A DNA stretch of 29,718 bases, taken from positions 1 to 29,718 of the forward strand of contig JBFGCA010000056.1 of assembly GCA_041567315.1 (NCBI GenBank). The letters run 5' to 3'. This stretch comes from JBFGCA01 sp041567315. Its GTDB lineage: Bacteria; Acidobacteriota; Thermoanaerobaculia; Multivoradales; JAHEKO01. The notes beneath the pieces are model-generated. The model had not been told where the DNA came from, searched no databases, and saw only the letters and a program-made list of their open reading frames with translations. Every line of letters begins with the position of its first letter. The first letter of the stretch is position 1. Below, piece after piece: positions 21,502 to 28,694 of this stretch. Position numbers and translations under genes: made by a program.

Positions 21502-23640
21502 TCAGCCGTCCAGGGTGCGGCGTGCCAGCTCCAGCTCGGCGGCATAGCGCGCGGGCGGGGCGTTGGCCAGGAAGCGCTCCAGGGCCTGGCGGGCCAGCGC
21601 GCGCTCGCCCAGCTCGGCGGCCTTCACGCCGAGGTTGAAGAGGGTGTCGAACTGCAGGGGGTCGAGGGCGATGGCGCGCTCCCAGGCCTCGAGGGCGAGG
21701 CGGCCGTCGCCCAGGTAGTAGCGGGCGATCCCCAGGTTGTTCCAGGCCCCGGGCAGGTTGTCGTCCAGCTCCAGGGCGCGCTCGGCGTGGCTTCTGGCCT
21801 CGGCCCAGCGGCGCAGCGACAGGGCGGCGAGCGACAGGTTCTCGTAGGCCCGCGAGTTGGTGGGGTCGGCCTCGAAGACCCGCTCGAGGACGCCGATCGC
21901 GTCGGCGGCGCGGCCGGCCTGGGTGAGCGCTACGGCGAGTACGTTGAGGGTCGCGGGCTCGCCGCGTTCGGCCAGCGGCTCGAGCAGCTCGACCGCTTCG
22001 CTTGGCCGGCCGGCCGAGGTGAGGCTGAGGCCCAGCTGGCGGAGCAGGGTGTCGCTGGCGGCCCCCAGCTCGCGAGCCCGGGTCATCACCTCGATGGCGC
22101 GGCCCAGCCGGCCCTGTTTGAGCAGGGCCTGTGAGAGATAGACGTACCCCAGCGGCATCGTGGGGCGCTCGGCCACGACCCGCTCGCCCAGCTCGACCGC
22201 CGCCGCCAGCTGGCCGCTGCCGTAGAGGTCGTTCATCCGGTGAAGCTTGCGGTCCAGCTCGATCAGGTTCTTGGGGTCGTCCTCGGGTCCGTAGCTCTGG
22301 CGCGCCGGCGCGTTGCCGCCCAGGTAGCCCAGGCTCCGGAGCGCGGCCTCCTCGTCCGGGCTCACCAACCCCCTGGCGGGCGGCCAGGCCGACTCGGCGG
22401 GCAGCCGGCCGAGCAGCTCGGCGGCCGCCCGCGGCTCGGCGGCCGCCAGGTTGCGGGTCTCGGCGGGGTCGGCCGCCAGGTCGTAGAGCTCGGGCACCGG
22501 CAGCTCGATCGCCTTGCGGGCGCCGTCGATCAGCCCCCTGAGCGGCGCCCAGCCGCGGCTCAGGTTGCCGGTCAGCGCCTCGAAGTAGGAAGGCTCCTCC
22601 GTCCCCGGCGCCGCCAGCAGCGAGCGGCCCGGCAGCCCGCCCGGGGCGTCCACCCCGACCGCGGCCAGCACCGTCGGCAGCAGGTCCACGTGCCGGGCCA
22701 GCCGGTCGTCGGTCCCCGGCTCGATGCCCGGACCCCAGACCACCAGCGGCACCCGCAGCGTCGACTCGTAGGCGAAGATGCCGTGGAACAGCTCGCCGTG
22801 ATCGCCCAGGCCCTCGCCGTGATCGGAGGTGAAGACGACGAAGACCGGTCCCTCGGCGCCACTCGTCACCGGCCCGAGGATCTCTTCCAGGTAGGCGTCG
22901 ACCGCCGCCACCTCGCCCAGATAGGGCCGCCCGGCGAAGCGGCCGGCGAACGGCTCGGGCGGGTCGTAGGGGGCGTGGGGGTCGAACAGGTGGAGCCACA
23001 GGAAGCGGCGCTCGCCGGCCCGGGCGCGCCACCACTCGAGCCCGCGCGCCACCACCTCGGCGCCCGGCCGCTCGGCGATCACGAAAACGTCGGCGGCCGC
23101 GGCCTTGGCGTAGCGGTCGTCGTAGAGGTCGAACCCGCGATCGAGCCCGAAGCGGGCGTCGAGCGGGAAGGCGCCGACCACGGCGGCGGTCGCCCACCCT
23201 GCCTGGCCGAGGATCGTTGCCAGGGTCGGCACCGCCGCCGGCACCACGAAGCCGCTGTTCTCGCGCACCCCGTGCTGGTAGGGGTAGAGGCCGGTCAGGA
23301 TGTTGGCGTGCGAGGGCAGGGTCATCACCGTGTGGGCGTGGGCGTTGGAGAACACCCGCCCCCCGGCGGCGAGCCGATCGAGCGCCGGGGTGGCCGCCTG
23401 ACGGTTGCCGGCGAACCCCAGGGCGTCGGCGCGCAGGGTGTCGACGGTGATCAGCAGGACGCTGGCGTCAGGAGTGGGCTCGACGGGGGCGAACGAGCCA
23501 CCGGGGGGGACCGAGGCGACCGCTGGCCCGCCGCCGTCCGTCGCCGGCGTCCCGCACCCCGCTGTGGCCCAGGCCGTGACGGAGACCGCGAGGGCGGCCA
23601 CGAGGACCCGCACCGGCCTCTGCCGCCACCCGGCCACCAC
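21502..23640 (-). CDS. Alkaline-phosphatase-superfamily (sulfatase-fold) lipoprotein fused to TPRs
   Basis: A 712-residue protein. Start GTG 23640 lies 4 nt after the proS stop; GTG 23637 is equally possible. The signal region ends in a lipobox-like ATAGC (Cys29). The catalytic domain shows LLITVDTLRADALGF (metal Asp67), TLPSHANILTGLYPYQHGVR with Thr107 at the nucleophile position, HLFDPHAPYDPPEPF and SDHGEGLGDHGELFHG. Thr rather than Cys/Ser argues against formylglycine-dependent sulfatase activity. From about residue 440 TPR repeats fill the C-terminus (RAIEVMTRARELGAASDTLL, DAIGVLERVFEADPTNSRAY). Such fusions are common in Acidobacteriota with no tested function. It follows proS in the same transcript, an unusual pairing. 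Confidence 0.9.
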   Translation of the reverse strand: MVAGWRQRPVRVLVAALAVSVTAWATAGCGTPATDGGGPAVASVPPGGSFAPVEPTPDASVLLITVDTLRADALGFAGNRQAATPALDRLAAGGRVFSNAHAHTVMTLPSHANILTGLYPYQHGVRENSGFVVPAAVPTLATILGQAGWATAAVVGAFPLDARFGLDRGFDLYDDRYAKAAAADVFVIAERPGAEVVARGLEWWRARAGERRFLWLHLFDPHAPYDPPEPFAGRFAGRPYLGEVAAVDAYLEEILGPVTSGAEGPVFVVFTSDHGEGLGDHGELFHGIFAYESTLRVPLVVWGPGIEPGTDDRLARHVDLLPTVLAAVGVDAPGGLPGRSLLAAPGTEEPSYFEALTGNLSRGWAPLRGLIDGARKAIELPVPELYDLAADPAETRNLAAAEPRAAAELLGRLPAESAWPPARGLVSPDEEAALRSLGYLGGNAPARQSYGPEDDPKNLIELDRKLHRMNDLYGSGQLAAAVELGERVVAERPTMPLGYVYLSQALLKQGRLGRAIEVMTRARELGAASDTLLRQLGLSLTSAGRPSEAVELLEPLAERGEPATLNVLAVALTQAGRAADAIGVLERVFEADPTNSRAYENLSLAALSLRRWAEARSHAERALELDDNLPGAWNNLGIARYYLGDGRLALEAWERAIALDPLQFDTLFNLGVKAAELGERALARQALERFLANAPPARYAAELELARRTLDG

Positions 23641-23644
23641 CGGG

Positions 23645-25354
23645 CTACACCGCCTCGAGCAGCTCGCGGACCCGGCCGGCGGCCTCGGCCAGCGGCGTCG
23701 CCAGCTTCTCGCGGTCGCGGCGCAGCGACAGCTCGACCTCACCGCGCTCCAGCCCGCGGCTGCCGACCACCACCCGGACCGGGAAGCCGAGCAGGTCGGC
23801 GTCGTTGAACTTGACTCCCGGCCGCTCCTCACGGTCGTCGTAGAAGACCTCGACCCCCTGCTCGGAGAGCGTCTCGTAGAGGCGGTCGGCGGCGGCCACC
23901 ACTTCCGGCTCGTTGGGGTTGAGGGCGATCAGCAGCACCTCGAAGGGGGCCAGCGGCCGCGGCCAGACGATGCCGTCGCGGTCGTGGTTCTGCTCGATGG
24001 CGGCGGCCACCGTGCGGCCGATCCCCAGCCCGTAGCAGCCCATGGTCATCGGCTGCTCCTCGCCGGCCTCGTCGGCGTAGGTGCAGCTCATCGACTTGGA
24101 GTACTTGGTGCCCAGTTTGAAGATGTGGCCGACCTCGATGCCGCGGTGGAGGACCAGCGCGCCGTCGCAGCGCGGACAGGGATCGCCGCCGGTCACCAGC
24201 AGCACGTCGGCCCACTCCGAGAGGTCGGCGTCGCGGCCCCAGTTGACGCCGGCGTAGTGGGCGTCGGCCTCGTTGGCCCCGCAGACGAAGTTGACCAGGC
24301 GGCGGACCGAGCGGTCGCCCACCAGCCGCAGCTTGCCCGGCAGCCCCACCGGTCCCGCGAAGCCCACCGGCGCGCCGGTGGCCCGCACCACCTTCTCCTC
24401 GCCGGCCATCGACAGGTGCGCGACCCCGAGATGGCTGGCCAGCTTGAACTCGTTGACCTCGCGGTCGCCGCGCACCACCACCCCCACCATCCCCTCCTCG
24501 GTGTCGTAGAGCAGGGTCTTGACCAGCCGCCCGGGCTCGACGCCGAGCAGCTCGGCGACTTCGGCAACGGTGGTCCTGCCGGGGGTCGACTCGCGGCGGC
24601 GGGGCACCGGCTCCTCGGCCGGCGGCGCCGGCAGCTCGCCGCTCTCGGCCTTCTCGACGTTGGCGGCGTAGCCGCATTCGGGGCACGACACCACTGCGTC
24701 CTCGCCGGTCTCGGCCAGCACCATGAACTCGTGCGAGTCCGATCCGCCGATGGGGCCGCTCTCGGCCTCCACCATCGAGTACTCCAGCCGGCAGTCCTCG
24801 AACACCCGGCAGTAGGCGAGCCGCATCGCCTCGTAGGCCTCGTCCAGGCTGCCGGCGCCGGCGTGGAACGAGTAGGCGTCCTTCATCAGGAACTCGCGGC
24901 CCCGCATCAGCCCGAAGCGGGGGCGGATCTCGTCGCGGAACTTGGTCTGGATCTGATAGAGGTTGAGCGGCAGCTGGCGGTAGCTGCGGACGTCGCGGCG
25001 CACGATGTCGGTCACCACCTCCTCGTGGGTAGGGCCGAAGCAGAACTCGCGGCCGCCGCGGTCCTCGATCCTGAGCAGCAGATCGCCGTAGACGTCCCAG
25101 CGGCCGGTCTCGCGCCACAGCTCGGCGGGCTGGACCGCCGGCATCGCCAGCTCGACCGCGCCGGCGGCGTCCAGCTCGCGGCGCACGATCTCTATCATCT
25201 TGCGAACGCTGCGCCAGCCCAGCGGCAGATAGCTGTAGATCCCGGCCGCCAGCTTGCGGATCATCCCGGAGCGCACCATCAGCTGGTGGCTCACGACCTC
25301 GGCGTCGCTCGGCGCCTCGCGGGCGGTGAACAGGTAGTAGCGGCTCCAGCGCAT
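23645..25354 (-). CDS. proS: Prolyl-tRNA synthetase
   Basis: A 569-residue class II synthetase that charges tRNA-Pro. It is the long bacterial form: catalytic core motifs (FGPTHEEVVTDIVRRDVRSY, TKFRDEIRPRFGLMRGREFL, MKDAYSFH), an inserted YbaK-like editing domain at about 225-385 (VKTLLYDTEEGMVGVVVRGD and NEFKLASHLG), motif 3 (GCYGLGIGRTVAAAIEQ) and a C-terminal anticodon-binding domain (FEVLLIALNPNEPEV, VEVFYDDREERPGVKFNDAD). Length is normal. ATG 25354 is the family start (RWSRYYLFTAREAPSDAEVV); no Shine-Dalgarno is present. Confidence 0.98.
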   Translation of the reverse strand: MRWSRYYLFTAREAPSDAEVVSHQLMVRSGMIRKLAAGIYSYLPLGWRSVRKMIEIVRRELDAAGAVELAMPAVQPAELWRETGRWDVYGDLLLRIEDRGGREFCFGPTHEEVVTDIVRRDVRSYRQLPLNLYQIQTKFRDEIRPRFGLMRGREFLMKDAYSFHAGAGSLDEAYEAMRLAYCRVFEDCRLEYSMVEAESGPIGGSDSHEFMVLAETGEDAVVSCPECGYAANVEKAESGELPAPPAEEPVPRRRESTPGRTTVAEVAELLGVEPGRLVKTLLYDTEEGMVGVVVRGDREVNEFKLASHLGVAHLSMAGEEKVVRATGAPVGFAGPVGLPGKLRLVGDRSVRRLVNFVCGANEADAHYAGVNWGRDADLSEWADVLLVTGGDPCPRCDGALVLHRGIEVGHIFKLGTKYSKSMSCTYADEAGEEQPMTMGCYGLGIGRTVAAAIEQNHDRDGIVWPRPLAPFEVLLIALNPNEPEVVAAADRLYETLSEQGVEVFYDDREERPGVKFNDADLLGFPVRVVVGSRGLERGEVELSLRRDREKLATPLAEAAGRVRELLEAV

Positions 25355-25393
25355 GATGGCCGACCCGGCGCGGTCGGGGCGCCGGCACGGCCA

Positions 25394-25424
25394 AGCGTAG
25401 CCGCTGGCGCCCCCGGTCCGTCAA
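25394..25424 (-). promoter_or_regulatory. Candidate proS promoter
   Basis: TTGACG (25419-25424) and TACGCT (25394-25399) on the minus strand lie upstream of proS with a 19-nt spacer, slightly longer than ideal. It would give a leader of about 33 nt. Motif-based, moderate to low support. Confidence 0.35.
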
Positions 25425-25455
25425 GGCGCCGCGCGGGCCGCGGGTGCCGGTCGGG

Positions 25456-26397
25456 TTACGCGGCGAAGACCGGCGGGCCGGGCTCGAGCCAGGGCTCGCG
25501 CCGGCCCAGCTTGCTGGTCAGGCTGGCGCCGATGCCGATCAGGGTGGCCGCCGTCCACACCCAGGTGCCCACCCAGGGCAGCAGCTTGAGGCCGCCCAGC
25601 AGCAGCAGGCCGGCGGCGGCGCAGGCCAGGGGCGTCGGCCGGCGCCGCAGCAGGGCCGGCACCGCCCGCGCGCCGACGGCGTGGAAGACCGCCACCATCC
25701 CCCACAGCTTGAGCACCAGCGCCGCCAGCACCACCAGCGCCAGCAGCGGCGCCCCCAGCAGCCCGGGAGCCAGGGCGCTGACGAAGAGAGCGGTGAGCAC
25801 CATGGCGAGGACCGCGCCCAGCCCCAGGAAGAAGGCGCGCACCGGCTCGCGCCCGACCGCCTCCGAGGTGCCGGCCACTTCGCGGCCGCTCACCGCCAGC
25901 AGCACCAGGGCGAGGGTGAGCCAGGCTGCCAGCAGGGCCAGCTTGGCGCCGAGAACCAGCGGCGACACCGGCGACAGCCCGAGACTTGGACCCTCGAGCA
26001 GGGTCAGCCAGGCCGCTCCCAGCGACCCGTAGGAGGCGGCCCGGCCGTCGATCCGGGCCCCCGGCTCTGCCACCAGCCGCCCGCCCAGCACGTAGACGTC
26101 GCCCTCGACCCGGGCGCTCGGCAGCAGCCGGGCATCGCCGCCGAGGACGATGAGGTCGCCGGCGACGACCCCGCTCACCTCGACCGAGCCGCTGACCGCG
26201 GCGACGTCGGCCAGCGCCCGGCCGGCCACCACCAGGTCGCGGCCCAGGGCGACCACCTGGCGCCCGGCCACGCTGCCCTCGCCGATGACCAGCGCCGGCG
26301 CGGCCGGCTCGGCCGCCGGCGCGGCGGCGGCGAGCAGCCACCCCAGCGTCAGAAGGCGCCAGGACCCCGCAGCTCGGCTCCCAGTCAGCGGCGGCAC
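25456..26397 (-). CDS. Bactofilin-like polymer-forming domain membrane protein
   Basis: A 313-residue protein with a signal-like N-terminus (WRLLTLGWLLAAAAPAAEPA). Residues about 40-125 form short hydrophobic repeats typical of a bactofilin-type right-handed beta helix (VVALGRDLVVAGRALADVAA, VSGSVEVSGVVAGDLIVLGG, ARVEGDVYVLGGRLVAEPGA). The second half has four or five transmembrane helices (LGAKLALLAAWLTLALVLLA, AFFLGLGAVLAMVLTALFVS, LLALVVLAALVLKLWGMVAV). This makes it a membrane-tethered surface or periplasmic polymer-domain protein rather than a cytosolic bactofilin. GTG 26397 is chosen because TAGACT lies 7 nt upstream. It follows the anti-sigma gene after 104 nt and may be part of the same envelope response, an inference from position. 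Confidence 0.82.
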   Translation of the reverse strand: MPPLTGSRAAGSWRLLTLGWLLAAAAPAAEPAAPALVIGEGSVAGRQVVALGRDLVVAGRALADVAAVSGSVEVSGVVAGDLIVLGGDARLLPSARVEGDVYVLGGRLVAEPGARIDGRAASYGSLGAAWLTLLEGPSLGLSPVSPLVLGAKLALLAAWLTLALVLLAVSGREVAGTSEAVGREPVRAFFLGLGAVLAMVLTALFVSALAPGLLGAPLLALVVLAALVLKLWGMVAVFHAVGARAVPALLRRRPTPLACAAAGLLLLGGLKLLPWVGTWVWTAATLIGIGASLTSKLGRREPWLEPGPPVFAA

Positions 26398-26404
26398 GCC
26401 GCCG

Positions 26405-26410
26405 AGTCTA
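26405..26410 (-). promoter_or_regulatory. TAGACT -10-like box, leaderless start of the bactofilin-like gene
   Basis: TAGACT on the minus strand ends 7 nt before GTG 26397, the same hexamer and spacing as before GTG 9439. No Shine-Dalgarno sequence lies between. No clear -35. Confidence 0.5.
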
Positions 26411-26473
26411 CGACGGTCCGCCCCGACGGTCCCGGCCGGGGCCGGTCGGAGGGAGCGGGTGGCCTCCGCCCGG

Positions 26474-26490
26474 CGCGGCGGCAAGCCGCG
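26474..26490 (-). terminator. Hairpin just after the anti-sigma gene
   Basis: A perfect 6-bp stem CGCGGC/GCCGCG with a 5-nt loop begins about 11 nt after the anti-sigma stop on the minus strand. There is no U-tract, so it is at most a weak or factor-assisted terminator. It separates the sigma/anti-sigma pair from the next gene, which has its own promoter-like box. Confidence 0.25.
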
Positions 26491-26501
26491 AGAGTGGCGC
26501 G

Positions 26502-27059
26502 CTAGCGCGAACGCGAGGCCCGGGCGGCGGCGCGCCGCAGCAGCAGCACCAGCAGCAGGTCGACGGCGACCACCAGCACGCCCAGCACGACGAAGCTCCA
26601 GGGCGAGGCCTGGAGCGCCTCCTGGAGCGCCATCCCCAGACCGCGCCAGGAGGCGGCCAGCAGACCGGCGCCGGCGAGGGCGGAGGAGGCCAGCAGATCG
26701 AGCAGCACCGGCAGCGGCCCGAGGACCCCCAGCCCGGGCTCGGCGGCGGTGCCCAGCAGCAGCGCCGCCCCGCCGGCCAGAATCGCGACCAGCACGGCCG
26801 CCGCCAGCCAGCTGCGCCGGGTGCGCGCCTCCCAGGCGGCCGGCGGCAGGTCGGCCATCACCCGCTCGCGAAAGTCGGCCTCGACCGCCACCCGGCCGGC
26901 CGCCAGCAGCCGTCCGAGGGCGGCGAGCGCCCGGCGCTCGCCGCGGCAGGCCTCGCAGCCCGCCAGATGGCCGTCGAGGGCGCGGCGCTCGGCCGGGCCC
27001 AGCTCGCCGTCGAGCTCGGCCCCGAGCCACAGCCGGTAGGTGTCGTGCTCCTGGTTCAT
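26502..27059 (-). CDS. Zinc-finger anti-sigma factor, membrane anchored
   Basis: A 185-residue protein with an N-terminal zinc-binding anti-sigma domain: H31-x3-C35-x2-C38 (GHLAGCEAC), the ZAS pattern. Three hydrophobic helices follow (LAAAVLVAILAGGAALLLG; LLDLLASSALAGAGLLAASW; FVVLGVLVVAVDLLLVLLL), ending in an Arg-rich tail. It should hold the ECF sigma factor encoded directly upstream at the membrane until a signal releases it. ATG 27059 is chosen, 11 nt after the sigma stop; GTG 27074 would overlap the stop as GTGA and add five residues. The domain and operon order make the function secure; the signal is unknown. Confidence 0.9.
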   Translation of the reverse strand: MNQEHDTYRLWLGAELDGELGPAERRALDGHLAGCEACRGERRALAALGRLLAAGRVAVEADFRERVMADLPPAAWEARTRRSWLAAAVLVAILAGGAALLLGTAAEPGLGVLGPLPVLLDLLASSALAGAGLLAASWRGLGMALQEALQASPWSFVVLGVLVVAVDLLLVLLLRRAAARASRSR

Positions 27060-27070
27060 CGTCGTCGCTC

Positions 27071-27661
27071 TCACTCGGCCAGAAAATCGCCCAGCTTCTC
27101 CTTCATCATCTGACGCGCCCGGAACAGCTTGTTCTTGACCGTGCCCAGGGGCATCTCCTTGAGCTCGGCGATCTCGCCGTACGACAGCTCCCCGTAGTGC
27201 CGCAACACGATCAGCTCCCGGTACTCCCAGGGCAGGCCCTCGATGGCCCGCTGGATGGCCAGACTGAGCTCGTGGCTGCGCAGCTCGCGGTAGGGGTCGG
27301 GGCCGTCGGCCGAGAACTCCCAGCTCCGCGAGCCCCCCTCCGGGTCCGGCTGCCGGTCCATCGACACGGTCTGTAGCCGCCGCTTGCGGATGCGGTCGAT
27401 GGCGGCGTTCTGCGCCACCCGGAACAGCCAGGTCGAGAACCGGTAGCGCGGGTCGTAGCGGTCCAGCGCCTGGTAGACCTTGAAGAAGACCTCCTGCGCC
27501 AGGTCGCGCGCCTCCTCGACGCTCCGCAGCATGCGGAACAGGTGGTTGACCAATCGGCCCTGATATCGCTCGACCAGCTCACCGAATCGCTCCCGGTCGC
27601 CCTGCAGGACCGCCTGGATCAGCTCGAGGTCTTCGGCCGGTTGCGGCGGTTCCTGAGACAT
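27071..27661 (-). CDS. ECF-type RNA polymerase sigma factor
   Basis: A 196-residue sigma-70 family protein. Region 2 is present (RFGELVERYQGRLVNHLFRM, EEARDLAQEVFFKVYQALDR, YRFSTWLFRVAQNAAIDRIR) and region 4 follows a Pro/Ser-rich linker (LPWEYRELIVLRHYGELSYG, EIAELKEMPLGTVKNKLFRA). Regions 1 and 3 are missing, as in ECF factors. It directs polymerase to a specific regulon and is controlled by the anti-sigma factor encoded next. ATG 27661 has no Shine-Dalgarno, but an ECF-like promoter element lies immediately upstream, suggesting autoregulation from a near-leaderless transcript. Confidence 0.95.
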   Translation of the reverse strand: MSQEPPQPAEDLELIQAVLQGDRERFGELVERYQGRLVNHLFRMLRSVEEARDLAQEVFFKVYQALDRYDPRYRFSTWLFRVAQNAAIDRIRKRRLQTVSMDRQPDPEGGSRSWEFSADGPDPYRELRSHELSLAIQRAIEGLPWEYRELIVLRHYGELSYGEIAELKEMPLGTVKNKLFRARQMMKEKLGDFLAE

Positions 27662-27668
27662 CCCTGTC

Positions 27669-27695
27669 TACGCGGCGTCGGGGAGAAATGTTGCA
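27669..27695 (-). promoter_or_regulatory. Candidate ECF-type promoter of the sigma/anti-sigma operon
   Basis: TGCAAC (27690-27695), 17 nt, then CGTA (27669-27672) on the minus strand resembles ECF promoters with an AAC-containing -35 and a CGT-type -10 (for example the SigW-type TGAAAC-N16-CGTA). CGTA ends 7 nt before ATG 27661. It fits autoregulation of an ECF operon but is only a motif match. Confidence 0.4.
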
Positions 27696-27727
27696 GCCGG
27701 AGGCCGGGGAGCCGAGGGGCCGCCGAG

Positions 27728-27898
27728 TCAGCGGACGGCGCGACCCTCCAGCCACCTGCCGAGCAGGAACAGCGCCCCGCCCAGGCCGAGGAGCCCGACC
27801 TCGGTGCGGAGGGCGTCGTGGAGCACCCCGACCAGCAGGGCGGTGCCGACCACCACCAGGGCCCCGACCTGCAGCGTCCAGGCGAGCGAGCGGAGCAC
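27728..27898 (-). CDS. Small two-helix membrane protein (56 aa)
   Basis: GTG 27898 opens a 57-codon frame with two hydrophobic helices (VGALVVVGTALLVGVL and VGLLGLGGALFLLGRWL) separated by the charged turn HDALRTE, ending EGRAVR. The hydrophobicity pattern and strong third-position GC favour real coding. It follows the thioredoxin-fold gene and a 22-codon ORF on the same strand and precedes the sigma operon. No family is recognised; it could be a small membrane subunit or stress peptide. Confidence 0.55.
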   Translation of the reverse strand: MLRSLAWTLQVGALVVVGTALLVGVLHDALRTEVGLLGLGGALFLLGRWLEGRAVR

Positions 27899-27902
27899 CG
27901 GG

Positions 27903-27971
27903 CTAGCCGTCCGTGGTGGAGCCGCGGACGATCTCGCCCCCCCGCCAGACGACCTGTTGCAGGCGCACCAT
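27903..27971 (-). CDS. Candidate 22-residue ORF between the thioredoxin-fold and small membrane protein genes
   Basis: ATG 27971 starts 6 nt after the thioredoxin-fold stop and encodes MVRLQQVVWRGGEIVRGSTT plus DG, stopping 4 nt before the GTG of the 56-residue gene. Its spacing exactly bridges the two genes, and almost all third positions are G or C. It could be a genuine short peptide or a translational bridge. Too short for certainty. Confidence 0.25.
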   Translation of the reverse strand: MVRLQQVVWRGGEIVRGSTTDG

Positions 27972-27977
27972 GGGCTG

Positions 27978-28637
27978 CTACCGCTCGGCGGGCGCCCCGA
28001 GGTCGTCGCGTCCGCTCAGCACCCCCTGGCGCTCGCCGCTCAGCAGGGCCAGGAGATCGCGCTCGATGCCGCCGGGGGCCGACTCGACGATGCGGCCGAC
28101 CTCGCCGGCGCCGCGGCGGACGATGAAGGTGGGAACGTAGCGCAGATCGCTGCCGGCCAACAGCTCGGCGGGCTCGCGCTTGTCGCGGTCGACCCCGACG
28201 TAGGCGAACTGCGGCGGCTCGAAGATCCCCGCTTCGTCGAGCGCGCGCCACAGCCGCGCCAGCTCCCGGCGACTGTCCTCGCACCATGTTCCGAGGTAGA
28301 CGGTGACCTCGGCGCCCTCGAGGGCGTCGGCCAGCCGCGCTGCGGCCTCGCGGTCCGGATCGGCTTCGATCTCGGTTTTCACCCACTCCGGGACCACCGC
28401 CTCGATCTGGTGGCGGCTCACCGGGCCCAGGAGCTCGGGGCCCACCTCCTCGGGGTCGGCGGGGTCGGCGGGGTCGCCCGGCGCCTCGGAGGCCACCCCG
28501 CCGTCGCCGTCCGCCGCCCGGGCGCCCGCGGCGAGGGCGACGGCGAGCAGCAGCCAGCCGGCCGCGGCGAACACGCGACAGACGGTCTCGCGCGCCCCGC
28601 TGGACTCGCCGGCCGCGCCCTGCCGTGCCCGGAACAC
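27978..28637 (-). CDS. Exported thioredoxin-fold protein with C-x-x-S motif
   Basis: A 219-residue protein. GTG 28637 is chosen because a TAGACT box lies 8 nt upstream; the frame above it is antisense to nothing useful. A signal peptide (FAAAGWLLLAVALAAGARA) and an acidic linker with the tandem DPADPADPEE precede a thioredoxin-like domain. The active-site region is VYLGTWCEDSRRELARLW with Cys119 and Ser122, and the cis-Pro loop is YVPTFIV. The single resolving-site Ser means it cannot form the normal C-x-x-C disulfide; C-x-x-S proteins of this type (GTWC-x-DS) are common in Bacteroidota and Acidobacteriota and lack tested function. It may work in periplasmic thiol reduction or as a mixed-disulfide trap. 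It lies after the cyclophilin gene. Confidence 0.82.
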   Translation of the reverse strand: MFRARQGAAGESSGARETVCRVFAAAGWLLLAVALAAGARAADGDGGVASEAPGDPADPADPEEVGPELLGPVSRHQIEAVVPEWVKTEIEADPDREAAARLADALEGAEVTVYLGTWCEDSRRELARLWRALDEAGIFEPPQFAYVGVDRDKREPAELLAGSDLRYVPTFIVRRGAGEVGRIVESAPGGIERDLLALLSGERQGVLSGRDDLGAPAER

Positions 28638-28645
28638 CGTCGCGC

Positions 28646-28651
28646 AGTCTA
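28646..28651 (-). promoter_or_regulatory. TAGACT -10-like box, leaderless start of the thioredoxin-fold gene
   Basis: TAGACT on the minus strand ends 8 nt before GTG 28637, a third copy of this hexamer at a start codon. No Shine-Dalgarno and no convincing -35. It lies in the 57-nt gap after the cyclophilin stop. Confidence 0.5.
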
Positions 28652-28694
28652 GCAGCCCGTGGTGCAAGTCCGCCGGCCCGTGCGGCGGGGACTG

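Noticed and set aside
23405..26032. 875-residue plus-strand frame opposite proS
   Set aside because: Antisense shadow; proS on the other strand has all synthetase motifs.
26498..26509. Perfect 12-bp palindrome CGCGCTAGCGCG over the anti-sigma stop codon
   Set aside because: Expected occasionally in such GC-rich sequence and no function can be argued from its position.
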